Source: Odiellus spinosus (Eukaryota > Arthropoda > Arachnida > Opiliones > Phalangiidae). From it: a stretch of 64,000 nt of DNA. How positions within the stretch are numbered: the stretch's first letter is position 1; the number at the start of each line of letters is the position of its first letter. Position numbers and translations under genes: made by a program. Below are positions 28,669-42,000 of the stretch, in pieces. Location of the stretch: contig CAWUCO010000177.1 in assembly GCA_963920705.1 (NCBI GenBank), positions 62,001 through 126,000 on the forward strand, written 5' to 3'. Below the pieces are notes generated by a model. The model searched no databases. It was not told the DNA's origin and saw only the letters and a program-made list of their open reading frames with translations.

Positions 28669-30822
28669 TTGGGAAATTTTTGGATCTATACTAGGGAAAT
28701 TTTTGGATCTATACTTGGGAAATTTTTGGATCTTTACTTTTGAAATTTTTGGATCTATACTTGGGAAATTTTTGGATCTATACTTGGGAAATTTTTGGAT
28801 TAATACTTGGGAAATTTTTGGATCTATACTTGGGAAATTTTTGGATTAATACTTGGGAAATTTTTGGATCTATACTTGGGAAATTTTTGGATCTATACTT
28901 GGGAAATTTTTGGATCTATACTTGGGAAATTTTTGGATCTATACTTGGGAAATTTTTGGATCTATACTTGGGAAATTTTTCGATCTATACTTGGGAAATT
29001 TTTCGATCTATACTTGGGAAATTTTTCGATCTATACTTGGGAAATTTTTGGATCTATACTTTTGAAATTTTTGGATCTATACTTGGGAAATTTTTGGATC
29101 TATACTTGGGAAATTTTTGGATCAATACTTGGGAAATTTTTGGATCCATACTTGGGAAATTTTTGGATCTATACTTGGGAAATTTTTATATCTATACTTG
29201 GGGAATTTTGGGATCTATACTTGGGAAGTTTTTGGATCTATACTTGGTAAATTTTTGGATCTATACTAGGGAAATTTTTGGATCTATACTTGGGAAATTT
29301 TTGGATCTTTACTTTTGAAATTTTTGGATCTATACTTGGGAAATTTTTGGATCTATACTTGGGAAAGTTTTGGATTAATACTTGGGAAATTTTTGGATCT
29401 ATACTTGGGAAATTTTTGGATCTATACTTGGGAAATTTTTGGATCTATACTTGGGAAATTTTTGGATCTATACTTGGGAAATTTTTGGATCTATACCTGG
29501 AAAATTTTTGGATCTATACTTGGAAAATTTTTGTATCTATACTTGGGAAATTTTTGGATCTATACTTGGGAAATTTTTGGATCTATACTTGGGAAATTTT
29601 TGGATCTATACTTGGGAAATTTTTCGATCTATACTAGGGAAATTTTTCGATCTATACTTGGGAAATTTTTCGATCTATACTTGGGAAATTTTTCGATCTA
29701 TACTTGGGAAATTTTTCGATCTATACTTGAGAAAGTTTTCGATCTATACTTGGGAAATTTTTCGATCTATACTTGGGAAATTTTTCGATGTATACTTGGG
29801 AAATTTTTTGATCTATACTTGGGAAATTTTTCGATCTATACTTGGGAAATTTTTCGATCTATACTTGGGAAATTTTTGGATCTATTCTTGGGAAATTTTT
29901 GGATCTATACTTGGGAAATTTTTAGATCTATACTTGGGAAATTTTTCGATCTATACTTGGGAAATTTTTCGATCTATACTTGGGAAATTTTTCGATCTAT
30001 ACTTGGGTAATTTTTCGATCTATACTTGGGTAATTTTTCGATCTATACTTGGGAAATTTTTGGATTTATACTTGGGAAATTTTTGGACCTATACTTGGGA
30101 AATTTTTCGATCTATACTTGGGGGAAATTATTCGATCTATCCTTGGGTAATTTTTCGATCTATACTTGGGAAATTTTTGGCTCTATACTTGGGAAATTTT
30201 TGGATCTATACTTGGGAAATTTTTTTATCTATACCTGTAAAATTTTTGGATCTATACTTGGGAAATTTTTGGATCTATACTTGGGATATTTTTGGATCTA
30301 TACCAGGAAAATTTTTGGATCTATACTTGGGAAATTTTTCGATCTATACTTGGGAAGTTTTTCGATCTATACTTGGGAAATTTTTCGTTCTATACTTGGG
30401 AAATTTTTGGATCTATACTTGGGAAATTTTTGGATCTATACTTGGGAAATTTTTGGATCTATACTCGGTAAATTTTTGGATCTTTACCTGGAAAATTTTT
30501 GGATCTATACTTGTGAAATATTTCGATCTATACTTGGGAAATTTTTCGATCTATACTTGGGAAATTTTTGGATCTATTCTTGGGAAATTTTTTGATCTAT
30601 ACCTGGAAAATTTTTGGATCTATACTTGGGAAAATTTTCGATCTATACTTGGGAAATTTTTCGATCTATACTTGGGAAATTTTTGGATCTATACTTAGGA
30701 AATTTTTGGATCTATACTTGGGGAATTTTGGGATCTATACTTGGGAAGTTTTTGGATCTATACTTGGGAAATTTTTGGATCTATAATAGGGAAATTTTTT
30801 GATCTATACTTGGGAAATTTTT

Positions 30823-31082
30823 GGATCTATACTTGGGAAATTTTTCGATCTATACTTGGGAAATTTTTCGATCTATACTTGGGAAATTTTTCGATCTATA
30901 CTTGGGAAATTTTTCGATCTATACTTGGAAAATTTTTCGATCTATACTTGGGAAATTTTTCGATCTATACTTGGGAAATTTTTCGATCTATACTTGGGAA
31001 ATTTTTCGATCTATACTTGGGAAATTTTTCGATCTATACTTGGGAAATTTTTCGATCTATACTTGGGAAATTTTTCGATCTA
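30823..31082 (+). repeat. Run of eleven consecutive CG-type monomers
   Basis: The C of the CG dinucleotide occupies register positions 30,846 to 31,076 at every 23-bp step (11 in a row), and the next monomer, at 31,099, is GG-type. This gives one TCGA and one CpG per 23 bp over about 250 bp. Similar runs occur elsewhere in domain IV (for example the last 270 bases of the window), while CG runs in domains I and III are usually two to five monomers long. Confidence 0.93.
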
Positions 31083-34000
31083 TACTTGGGAAATTTTTGG
31101 ATCTATACTTCGGAAATTTTTGGATCTATACTTAGGAAATTTTTGGATCTATACTTGGGAAAATTTTGGATCTATACTTTTGAAATTTTTGGATCTATAC
31201 TTGGGAAATTTTTGGATCTATACTTGGGAAATGTTTGGATCTATACTTGGGAAATTTTTGGATCTATACTTGGGAAATTTTTGGATCTATACTTGGGAAA
31301 TTTTTGGATCTATACTTGGGAAATTTTTGGATCTATACTTGGGAAATTTTTCGATCTATACTATGGAAATTTTTCGATCTATACTTGGGAAATTTTTCGA
31401 TCTATACTTGGGAAATTTTTCGATCTATACTTGGGAAATTTTTCGATCTATACTTGGGAAATTTTTCGATCTATACCTGGGAAATTTTTCGATCTATACT
31501 TGGGAAATTTTTCTATGTATACTTGGGAAATTTTTCGATCTATACTTGGGAAATTTTTCGATCTTTACTTGGGAAATTTTTCGATCTATTCTTGGGAAAT
31601 TTTTGGATCTATACTTGGGAAATTTTTGGATCTATACTTGGGAAATTTTTGGATCTATACTTGGGAAAATTTTGGATCTATACTTTTGAAATTTTTGGAT
31701 CTATACTTGGGAAATTTTTGGATCTATACTTGGGAAATATTTGGATCTATACTTGGGAAATTTTTGGATCTATACTTGGGAAATTTTTGGATCTATACTT
31801 GGGAAATTTTTGGATCTATACTTGGGAAATTTTTGGATCGATACTTGGGAAATTTTTGGATCTATACTTGGGAAATTTTTGGATCTATACTTGGGAAATT
31901 TTTGGATCTATACTTGGGAAATTTTTCGATCTATACTATGGAAATTTTTGGATCTATACTTGGGAAATTTTTGGATCTATACTTGGGAAATTTTTCGATC
32001 TATACTTGGGAAATTTTTCGATCTATACTTGGGAAATTTTTCGATCTATACTTGGGAAATTTTTCGATCTATACTTGGGAAATTTTTCGATCTATACTTG
32101 GGAAATTTTTCGATGTATACTCGGGAAATTTTTCGATCTATACTCGGGAAATTTTTCGATCTATACTTGGGAAATTTTTGGATCTATACTTGGGAAATTT
32201 TTGGATCTATACTTGGGGAATTTTGGGATCTATACTTGGGAAGTTTTTGGATCTATACTTGGGAAATTTTTGGATCTATACTAGGGAAATTTTTGGATCT
32301 ATACTTGGGAAATTTTTGGATTAATACTTGGGAAATTTTTGGATCTATACTTGGGAAATTTTTGGATCTATACTTGGGAAATTTTTGGATCTATACTTGG
32401 GAAATTTTTGGATCTATACTTGGGAAATTTTTGGATCTATACTTGGGAAATTTTTGGATCTATACTTGGGAAATTTTTGGATCTATACCTGGAAAATTTT
32501 TGGATCTATACTTGGGAAATTTTTGTATCTATACTTGGGAAATTTTTGGATCTATACTTGGGAAATTTTTTGATCTATACTTGGGAAATTTTTCGATCTA
32601 TACTTGGGAAATTTTTCGAACTATACTTGGGAAATTTTTCGATCTATACTTGGGAAATTTTTCGATCTATACTTGGGAAAGTTTTCGATCTATACTTGGG
32701 AAATTTTTCGATCTATACTTGGGAAATTTTTCGATGTATACTTGGGAAATTTTTCGATCTATACTTGGGAAATTTTTCGATCTATACTTGGGAAATTTTC
32801 GATCTATACTTGGGAAATTTTTCGATCTATACTTGGGAAATTTTTGGATCTATTCTTGGGAAATTTTTGGATCTATACTTTGGAAATTTTTAGATCTATA
32901 CTTGGGAAATTTTTCGATCTATACTTGGGAAATTTTTCGATCTATACTTGGGAAATTTTTCGATCTATACTTAGGAAATTTTTCGATCTATACTTGGGTA
33001 ATTTTTCGATCTATACTTGGGAAATTTTTGGATTTATACTTGGGAAATTTTTGGATCTATACTTGAGAAATTTTTCGATCTATACTTGGGGGAAATTTTT
33101 CGATCTATACTTGGGTAATTTTTCGATCTATACTTGGGAAATTTTTCGATCTATACTTGGGAAATTTTTCGATCTATACTTGGGAAATTTTTCGTTCTAT
33201 ACTTGGGAAATTTTTGGATCTATACTTGGGAAATTTTTGGATCTATACTTGGGAAATTTTTGGATCTATACTTGGGAAATTTTTGGATCTATACTTGGGA
33301 AATTTTTGGATCTATACTCGGTAAATTTTTGGATCTTTACCTGGAAAATTTTTGGATCTATACATGTGAAATTTTTCGATCTATACTTGTTAAATTTTTC
33401 GATCTATACTTGGGAAATTTTTGGATCTATTCTTGGGAAATTTTTTGATCTATACCTGGAAAATTTTTGGATCTATACTTGGGAAAATTTTCGATCTATA
33501 CTTGGGAAATTTTTCGATCTATACTTGGGAAATTTTTGGATCTATACTTAGGAAATTTTTGGATCTATACTTGGGGAATTTTTGGATCTATACTAGGGAA
33601 ATTTTTTGATCTATACTTGGGAAATTTTTGGATCTATACTTTTGAAATTTTTGGATCTATACTTGGGAAATTTTTGGATCTATACTTGGGAAATGTTTGG
33701 ATCTATACTTGGGAAATTTTTCGATCTATACTTGGGAAATTTTTCGATCTATACTTGGAAAATTTTTCGATCTATACTTGGGAAATTTTTCGATCTATAC
33801 TTGGGAAATTTTTCGATCTATACTTGGGAAATTTTTGGATCTATACTTGGGAAATTTTTGGATCTATACTTGGGAAATTTTTGGATCTATACTTAGGAAA
33901 TTTTTGGATCTATACTTGGGAAAATTTTGGATCTATACTTTTGAAATTTTTGGATCTATACTTGGGAAATTTTTGGATCTATACTTGGGAAATGTTTGGA

Positions 34001-37000
34001 TCTATACTTGGGAAATTTTTGGATCTATACTTGGGAAATTTTTGGATCTATACTTGGGAAATTTTTTGATCTATACTTGGGAAATTTTTGGATCTATACT
34101 TGGGAAATTTTTCGATCTATACTAGGGAAATTTTTCGATCTATACTTGGGAAATTTTTCGATCTATACTTGGGAAATTTTTCGAACTATACTTGGGAAAT
34201 TTTTCGATCTATACTTGGGAAATTTTTCGATCTATACTTGGGAAAGTTTTCGATCTATACTTGGGAAATTTTTCGATCTATACTTGGGAAATTTTTCGAT
34301 GTATACTTGGGAAATTTTTCGATCTATACTTGGGAAATTTTTCGATCTATACTTGGGAAATTTTTCGATCTATACTTGGGAAATTTTTCGATCTATACTT
34401 GGGAAATTTTTGGATCTATTCTTGGGAAATTTTTGGATCTATACTTGGGAAATTTTTAGATCTATACTTGGGAAATTTTTCGATCTATACTTGGGAAATT
34501 TTTCGATCTATACTTGGGAAATTTTTCGATCTATACTTGGGAAATTTTTCGATCTATACTTGGGTAATTTTTCGATCTATACTTGGGAAATTTTTGGATT
34601 TATACTTGGGAAATTTTTGGATCTATACTTGAGAAATTTTTCGATCTATACTTGGGGGAAATTTTTCGATCTATACTTGGGTAATTTTTCGATCTATACT
34701 TGGGAAATTTTTGGCTCTATACTTGGGAAATTTTTGGATCTATACTTGGGAAATTTTTGGATCTATACCTGTAAAATTTTTGGATCTATACTTGGGAAAT
34801 TTTTGGATCTATACTTGGGATATTTTTGGATCTATACCAGGAAAATTTTTGGATCTATACTTGGGAAATTTTTCGATCTATACTTGGGAAATTTTTCGTT
34901 CTATACTTGGGAAATTTTTGGATCTATACTTGGGAAATTTTTGGATCTATACTTGGGAAATTTTTGGATCTATACTTGGGAAATTTTTCGATCTATACTT
35001 GGGAAATTTTTCGATCTATACTTGGAAAATTTTTCGATCTATACTTGGGAAATTTTTCGATCTATACTTGGGAAATTTTTCGATCTATACTTGGGAAATT
35101 TTTCGATCTATACTTGGGAAATTTTTCGATCTGTACTTGGGAAATTTTTGGATCTATACTTGGGAAATTTTTGGATCTATACTTAGGAAATTTTGGGATC
35201 TATACTTGGGAAAATTTTGGATCTATACTTTTGAAATTTTTGGATCTATACTTGGGAAATTTTTGGATCTATACTTGGGAAATGTTTGGATCTATACTTG
35301 GGAAATTTTTGGATCTATACTTGGGAAATTTTTTGATCTATACTTGGGAAATTTTTGGATCTATACTTGGGAAATTTTTCGATCTATACTAGGGAAATTT
35401 TTCGATCTATACTTGGGAAATTTTTCGATCTATACTTGGGAAATTTTTCGAACTATACTTGGGAAATTTTTCGATCTATACTTGGGAAAGTTTTCGATCT
35501 ATACTTGGGAAATTTTTCGATCTATACTTGGGAAATTTTTCGATGTATACTTGGGAAATTTTTCGATCTATACTTGGGAAATTTTTCGATCTATACTTGG
35601 GAAATTTTTCGATCTATACTCTGGAAATTTTTCGATCTATACTTGGGAAATTTTTCGATCTATACTTGGGAAATTTTTGGATCTATACTTGGGAAATTTT
35701 TGGATCTATACTTAGGAAATTTTTGGATCTATACTTGGGAAAATTTTGGATCTATACTTGGGAAATGTTTGGATCTATACTTGGGAAATTTTTGGATCTA
35801 TACTTGGGAAATTTTTGGATCTATACTTGGGAAATTTTTTGATCTATACTTGGGAAATTTTTGGATCTATACTTGGGAAATTTTTCGATCTATACTAGGG
35901 AAATTTTTCGATCTATACTTGGGAAATTTTTCGATCTATACTTGGGAAATTTTTCGATCTATATTTGGGAAATTTTTCGATCTATACTTGGGAAATTTTT
36001 CGATCTATACTTGGGAAAGTTTTCGATCTATACTTGGGAAATTTTTCGATCTATACTTGGGAAATTTTTCGATGTATACTTGGGAAATTTTTCGATCTAT
36101 ACTTGGGAAATTTTTCGATCTATACTTGGGAAATTTTTCGATCTATACTTGGGAAATTTTTCGATCTATACTTCTGAAATTTTTGGATCTATTCTTGGGA
36201 AATTTTTGGATCTATACAAGGGAAATTTTTAGATCTATACTTGGGAAATTTTTCGATCTATACTTGGGAAATTTTTCGATCTATACTTGGGAAATTTTTC
36301 GATCTATACTTGGGAAATTTTTCGATCTATACTTGGGTAATTTTTCGATCTATACTTGGGAAATTTTTGGATTTATACTTGGGAAATTTTTGGATCTATA
36401 CTTGAGAAATTTTTCGATCTATACTTGGGGGAAATTTTTCGATCTATACTTGGGTAATTTTTCGATCTATACTTGGGAAATTTTTGGCTCTATACTTGGG
36501 AAATTTTTGGATCTATACTTGGGAAATTTTTGGATCTATACCTGTAAAATTTTTGGATCTATACTTGGGAAATTTTTGGATCTATACTTGGGATATTTTT
36601 GGATCTATACCAGGAAAATTTTTGGATCTATACTTGGGAAATTTTTCGATCTATACTTGGGAAATTTTTCGATCTATACTTGGGAAATTTTTCGTTCTAT
36701 ACTTGGGAAATTTTTGGATCTATACTTGGGAAATTTTTGGATCTATACTTGGGAAATTTTTGGATCTATACTTGGGAAATTTTTGGATCTATACTTGGGA
36801 AATTTTTGGATCTATACTCGGTAAATTTTTGGATCTTTACCTGGAAAATTTTTGGATCTAAACATGTGAAATTTTTCGATCTATACTTGTTAAATTTTTC
36901 GATCTATACTTGGGAAATTTTTGGATCTATTCTTGGGAAATTTTTTGATCTATACCTGGAAAATTTTTGGATCTATACTTGGGAAAATTTTCGATCTATA

Positions 37001-37979
37001 CTTGGGAAATTTTTCGATCTATACTTGGGAAATTTTTGGATCTATACTTGGGGAATTTTGGGATCTATACTTGGGAAGTTTTTGGATCTCTACTTGGGAA
37101 ATTTTTGGATCTATACTAGGGAAATTTTTTGATCTATACTTGGGAAATTTTTGGATCTATACTTTTGAAATTTTTGGATCTATACTTGGGAAATTTTTGG
37201 ATCTATACTTGGGAAATGTTTGGATCTATACTTGGGAAATTTTTCGATCTATACTTGGGAAATTTTTCGATCTATACTTGGAAAATTTTTCGATCTATAC
37301 TTGGGAAATTTTTCGATCTATACTTGGGAAATTTTTCGATCTATACTTGGGAAATTTTTCGATCTATACTTGGGAAATTTTTCGATCTATACTTGGGAAA
37401 TTTTTGGATCTATACTTGGGAAATTTTTGGATCTATACTTGGGAAAATTTTGGATCTATACTTTTGAAATTTTTGGATCTATACTTGGGAAATTTTTGGA
37501 TCTATACTTGGGAAATGTTTGGATCTATACTTGGGAAATTTTTGGATTAATACTTGGGAAATTTTTGGATCTATAGTTGGGAAATTTTTGGATCTATACT
37601 TGGGAAATTTTTGGATCTATACTTGGGAAATTTTTCTATCTATACTATGGAAATTTTTCGATCTATACTTGGGAAATTTTTCGATCTATACTTGGGAAAT
37701 TTTTCGATCTATACTTGGGAAATTTTTCGATCTATACTTGGGAAATTTTTGGATCTATTCTTGGGAAATTTTTTGATCTATACCTGGAAAATTTTTGGAT
37801 CTATACTTGGGAAAATTTTCGATCTATACTTGGGAAATTTTTCGATCTATACTTGGGAAATTTTTGGATCTATACTTAGGAAATTTTTGGATCTATACTT
37901 GGGGAATTTTGGGATCTATACTTGGGAAGTTTTTGGATCTATACTTGGGAAATTTTTGGATCTATACTAGGGAAATTTT

Positions 37980-39083
37980 TTGATCTATACTTGGGAAATT
38001 TTTGGATCTATACTTTTGAAATTTTTGGATCTATACTTGGGAAATGTTTGGATCTATACTTGGGAAATTTTTCGATATATACTTGGAAAATTTTTCGATC
38101 TATACTTGGGAAATTTTTCGATCTATACTTGGGAAATTTTTCGATCTATACTTGGGAAATTTTTCGATCTATACTTGGGAAATTTTTCGATCTATACTTG
38201 GGAAATTTTTGGATCTATACTTGGGAAATTTTTGGATCTATACTTAGGAAATTTTTGGATCTATACTTGGGAAAATTTTGGATCTATACTTTTGAAATTT
38301 TTGGATCTATACTTGGGAAATTTTTGGATCTATACTTGGGAAATGTTTGGATCTATACTTGGGAAATTTTTGGATCTATACTTGGGAAATTTTTGGATCT
38401 ATACTTGGGAAATTTTTGGATCTATACTTGGGAAATTTTTCGATCTATACTATGGAAATTTTTCGATCTATACTTGGGAAATTTTTGGATCTATACTTGG
38501 GAAATTTTTGGATCTATACTAGGGAAATTTTTTGATCTATACTTGGGAAATTTTTGGATCTATACTTTTGAAATTTTTGGATCTATACTTGGGAAATGTT
38601 TGGATCTATACTTGGGAAATTTTTCGATATATACTTGGAAAATTTTTCGATCTATACTTGGGAAATTTTTCGATCTATACTTGGGAAATTTTTCGATCTA
38701 TACTTGGGAAATTTTTCGATCTATACTTGGGAAATTTTTCGATCTATACTTGGGAAATTTTTGGATCTATACTTGGGAAATTTTTGGATCTATACTTAGG
38801 AAATTTTTGGATCTATACTTGGGAAAATTTTGGATCTATACTTTTGAAATTTTTGGATCTATACTTGGGAAATTTTTGGATCTATACTTGGGAAATGTTT
38901 GGATCTATACTTGGGAAATTTTTGGATCTATACTTGGGAAATTTTTGGATCTATACTTGGGAAATTTTTGGATCTATACTTGGGAAATTTTTGGATCTAT
39001 ACTTGGGAAATTTTTCGATCTATACTATGGAAATTTTTCGATCTATACTTTTGAAATTTTTCGATCTATACTTGGGAAATTTT
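37980..39083 (+). repeat. 552-bp (24-monomer) tandem pair
   Basis: About 37,980-38,531 and 38,532-39,083 share the same variant order and translation (for example 38,044-38,247 with 38,596-38,799). The order is TAGGG/T-type, TTTTGAAA, AAATGTTTGG, CGATATATAC with GGAAAATTTTTCG, a CG run, TTAGGAAA, GGGAAAATTTTGG, TTTTGAAA, AAATGTTTGG and ACTATGGAAA. The same 552-bp spacing recurs inside the blocks at 45.7-54 kb, so 24 monomers is a basic domain IV unit. Confidence 0.85.
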
Positions 39084-42000
39084 TCGATCTATACTTGGGA
39101 AATTTTTCGATCTATACTTGGGAAATTTTTCGATCTATACTTGGGAAATTTTTGGATCTATTCTTGGGAAATTTTTGGATCTATACTTGGGAAATTTTTA
39201 GATATATACTTGGGAAATTTTTCGATCTATACTTGGGAAATTTTTCGATCTATACTTGGGAAATTTTTCGAACTATACTTGGGTAATTTTTCGATCTATA
39301 CTTGGGAAATTTTTGGATTTATACTTGGGAAATTTTTGGATCTATACTTGGGAAATTTTTCGATCTATACTTGGGAAATTTTTCGATCTATACTTGGGAA
39401 ATTTTTCGATCTATACTTGGGAAATGTTTGGATCTATACTTGGGAAATTTTTGGATCTATGCTTGGGAAATTTTTGGATCTATACTTGGGAAATTTTTTG
39501 ATCTATACTTGGGAAATTTTTGGATCTATACTTGGGAAATTTTTCGATCTATACTAGGGAAATTTTTCGATCTATACTTGGGAAATATTTCGATCTATAC
39601 TTGGGAAATTTTTCGAACTATACTTGGGAAATTTTTCGATCTATACTTGGGAAATTTTTCGATCTATACTTGGGAAATTTTTCGATCTATACTTGGGAAA
39701 TTTTTCGATCTATACTTGGGAAATTTTTCGATGTATACTTGGGAAATTTTTCGATCTATACTTGGGAAATTTTTCGATCTATACTTGGGAAATTTTTCGA
39801 TCTATACTTGGGAAATTTTTCGATCTATACTTGGGAAATTTTTGGATCTATTCTTGGGAAATTTTTGGATCTATACTTGGGAAATTTTTAGATCTATACT
39901 TGGGAAATTTTTCGATCTATACTTGGGAAATTTTTCGATCTATACTTGGGAAATTTTTCGATCTATACTTGGGAAATTTTTCGATCTATACTTGGGTAAT
40001 TTTTCGATCTATACTTGGGAAATTTTTGGATTTATACTTGGGAAATTTTTGGATCTATACTTGAGAAATTTTTCGATCTATACTTGGGGGAAATTTTTCG
40101 ATCTATACTTGGGTAATTTTTCGATCTATACTTGGGAAATTTTTGGCTCTATACTTGGGAAATTTTTGGATCTATACTTGGGAAATTTTTGGATCTATAC
40201 CTGTAAAATTTTTGGATCTATACTTGGGAAATTTTTGGATCTATACTTGGGATATTTTTGGATCTATACCAGGAAAATTTTTGGATCTATACTTGGGAAA
40301 TTTTTCGATCTATACTTGGGAAATTTTTCGATCTATACTTGGGAAATTTTTCGTTCTATACTTGGGAAATTTTTGGATCTATACTTGGGAAATTTTTGGA
40401 TCTATACTTGGGAAATTTTTGGATCTATACTTGGGAAATTTTTGGATCTATACTTGGGAAATTTTTGGATCTATACTCGGTAAATTTTTGGATCTTTACC
40501 TGGAAAATTTTTGGATCTATACATGTGAAATTTTTCGATCTATACTTGTTAAATTTTTCGATCTATACTTTTGAAATTTTTGGATCTATTCTTGGGAAAT
40601 TTTTTGATCTATACCTGGAAAATTTTTGGATCTATACTTGGGAAAATTTTCGATCTATACTTGGGAAATTTTTCGATCTATACTTGGGAAATTTTTGGAT
40701 CTATACTTAGGAAATTTTTGGATCTATACTTGGGGAATTTTGGGATCTATACTTGGGAAGTTTTTGGATCTATACTTGGGAAATTTTTGGATCTATACTA
40801 GGGAAATTTTTTGATCTATACTTGGGAAATTTTTGGATCTATACTTTTGAAATTTTTGGATCTATACTTGGGAAATTTTTGGATCTATACTTGGGAAATG
40901 TTTGGATCTATACTTGGGAAATTTTTCGATCTATACTTGGGAAATTTTTCGATCTATACTTGGGAAATTTTTCGATCTATACTTGGGAAATTTTTCGATC
41001 TATACTTGGGAAATTTTTGGATCTATACTTGGGAAATTTTTGGATCTATACTTGGGAAAATTTTGGATCTATACTTTTGAAATTTTTGGATCTATACTTG
41101 GGAAATTTTTGGATCTATACTTGGGAAATGTTTGGATCTATACTTGGGAAATTTTTGGATCTATACTTGGGAAATTTTTGGATCTATAGTTGGGAAATTT
41201 TTGGATCTATACTTGGGAAATTTTTGGATCTATACTTGGGAAATTTTTCTATCTATACTATGGAAATTTTTCGATCTATACTTGGGAAATTTTTCGATCT
41301 ATACTTGGGAAATTTTTCGATCTATACTTGGGAAATTTTTCGATCTATACTTGGGAAATTTTTCGATCTATACTTGGGAAATTTTTCGATCTATACTTGG
41401 GAAATTTTTGGATCTATTCTTGGGAAATTTTTTGATCTATACCTGGAAAATTTTTGGATCTATACTTGGGAAAATTTTCGATCTATACTTGGGAAATTTT
41501 TCGATCTATACTTGGGAAATTTTTGGATCTATACTTAGGAAATTTTTGGATCTATACTTGGGGAATTTTGGGATCTATACTTGGGAAGTTTTTGGATCTA
41601 TACTTGGGAAATTTTTGGATCTATACTAGGGAAATTTTTTGATCTATACTTGGGAAATTTTTGGATCTATACTTTTGAAATTTTTGGATCTATACTTGGG
41701 AAATTTTTGGATCTATACTTGGGAAATGTTTGGATCTATACTTGGGAAATTTTTCGATCTATACTTGGGAAATTTTTCGATCTATACTTGGAAAATTTTT
41801 CGATCTATACTTGGGAAATTTTTCGATCTATACTTGGGAAATTTTTCGATCTATACTTGGGAAATTTTTCGATCTATACTTGGGAAATTTTTCGATCTAT
41901 ACTTGGGAAATTTTTGGATCTATACTTGCGAAATTTTTGGATCTATACTTAGGAAATTTTTGGATCTATACTTGGGAAAATTTTGGATCTATACTTTTGA

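Larger units (their letters stand above)
18494..29367 (+). repeat. Eleven marker copies defining 805- and 621-bp units
   Basis: The variant G of GGGAAAGTTTTGG (tail ATTAATAC) sits at 18,494; 19,780; 22,009; 23,596; 24,401; 25,022; 25,827; 26,632; 27,253; 28,058 and 29,367. Spacings are 1,286; 2,229; 1,587; 805; 621; 805; 805; 621; 805; 1,309. All are whole numbers of monomers, except that 1,286, 2,229 and 1,309 are each 2 bp short, and each of those three intervals contains exactly one 21-bp monomer. The 621-bp unit lacks eight monomers relative to the 805-bp unit. Confidence 0.92.
18405..29750 (+). repeat. Long-range copy pair about 9.56 kb apart
   Basis: About 18,405-19,285 reappears at about 27,969-28,849 (offset 9,564) with the same translation in all frames, including the 21-bp monomer. 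About 19,690-20,150 then matches about 29,278-29,740 at an offset one monomer longer (9,587). The section 21,117-21,431 is a third copy of the part that holds the 21-bp monomer. The 805/621 blocks between these copies therefore look inserted or expanded inside an older unit. Confidence 0.75.
17191..30117 (+). repeat. Domain III: nested 805/621-bp higher-order repeat
   Basis: Domain III is mostly GG-type, with short fixed trios of CG-type monomers. Diagnostic variants are TAGTGAAATTTTT, AAAGTTTTGG with tail ATTAATAC, TTGGTAAATTTTT, TTGAGGAATTTTGGG and GTATC doublets. Cassette A appears about once per unit. Paired TAGTGAAA monomers 253 bp (11 monomers) apart occur at 17,635/17,888, 20,531/20,784 and 22,737/22,990. 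The left limit is approximate. The right limit is placed at the first 25-bp monomer (30,118); variants typical of domain IV start to appear a few hundred bases before it. Confidence 0.8.

Noticed and set aside
32132-32148. Functional CENP-B box
   Set aside because: The gap between TTCG and CGGG is nine bases instead of seven, and the CGGG form is rare. It is kept only as a near-miss observation.
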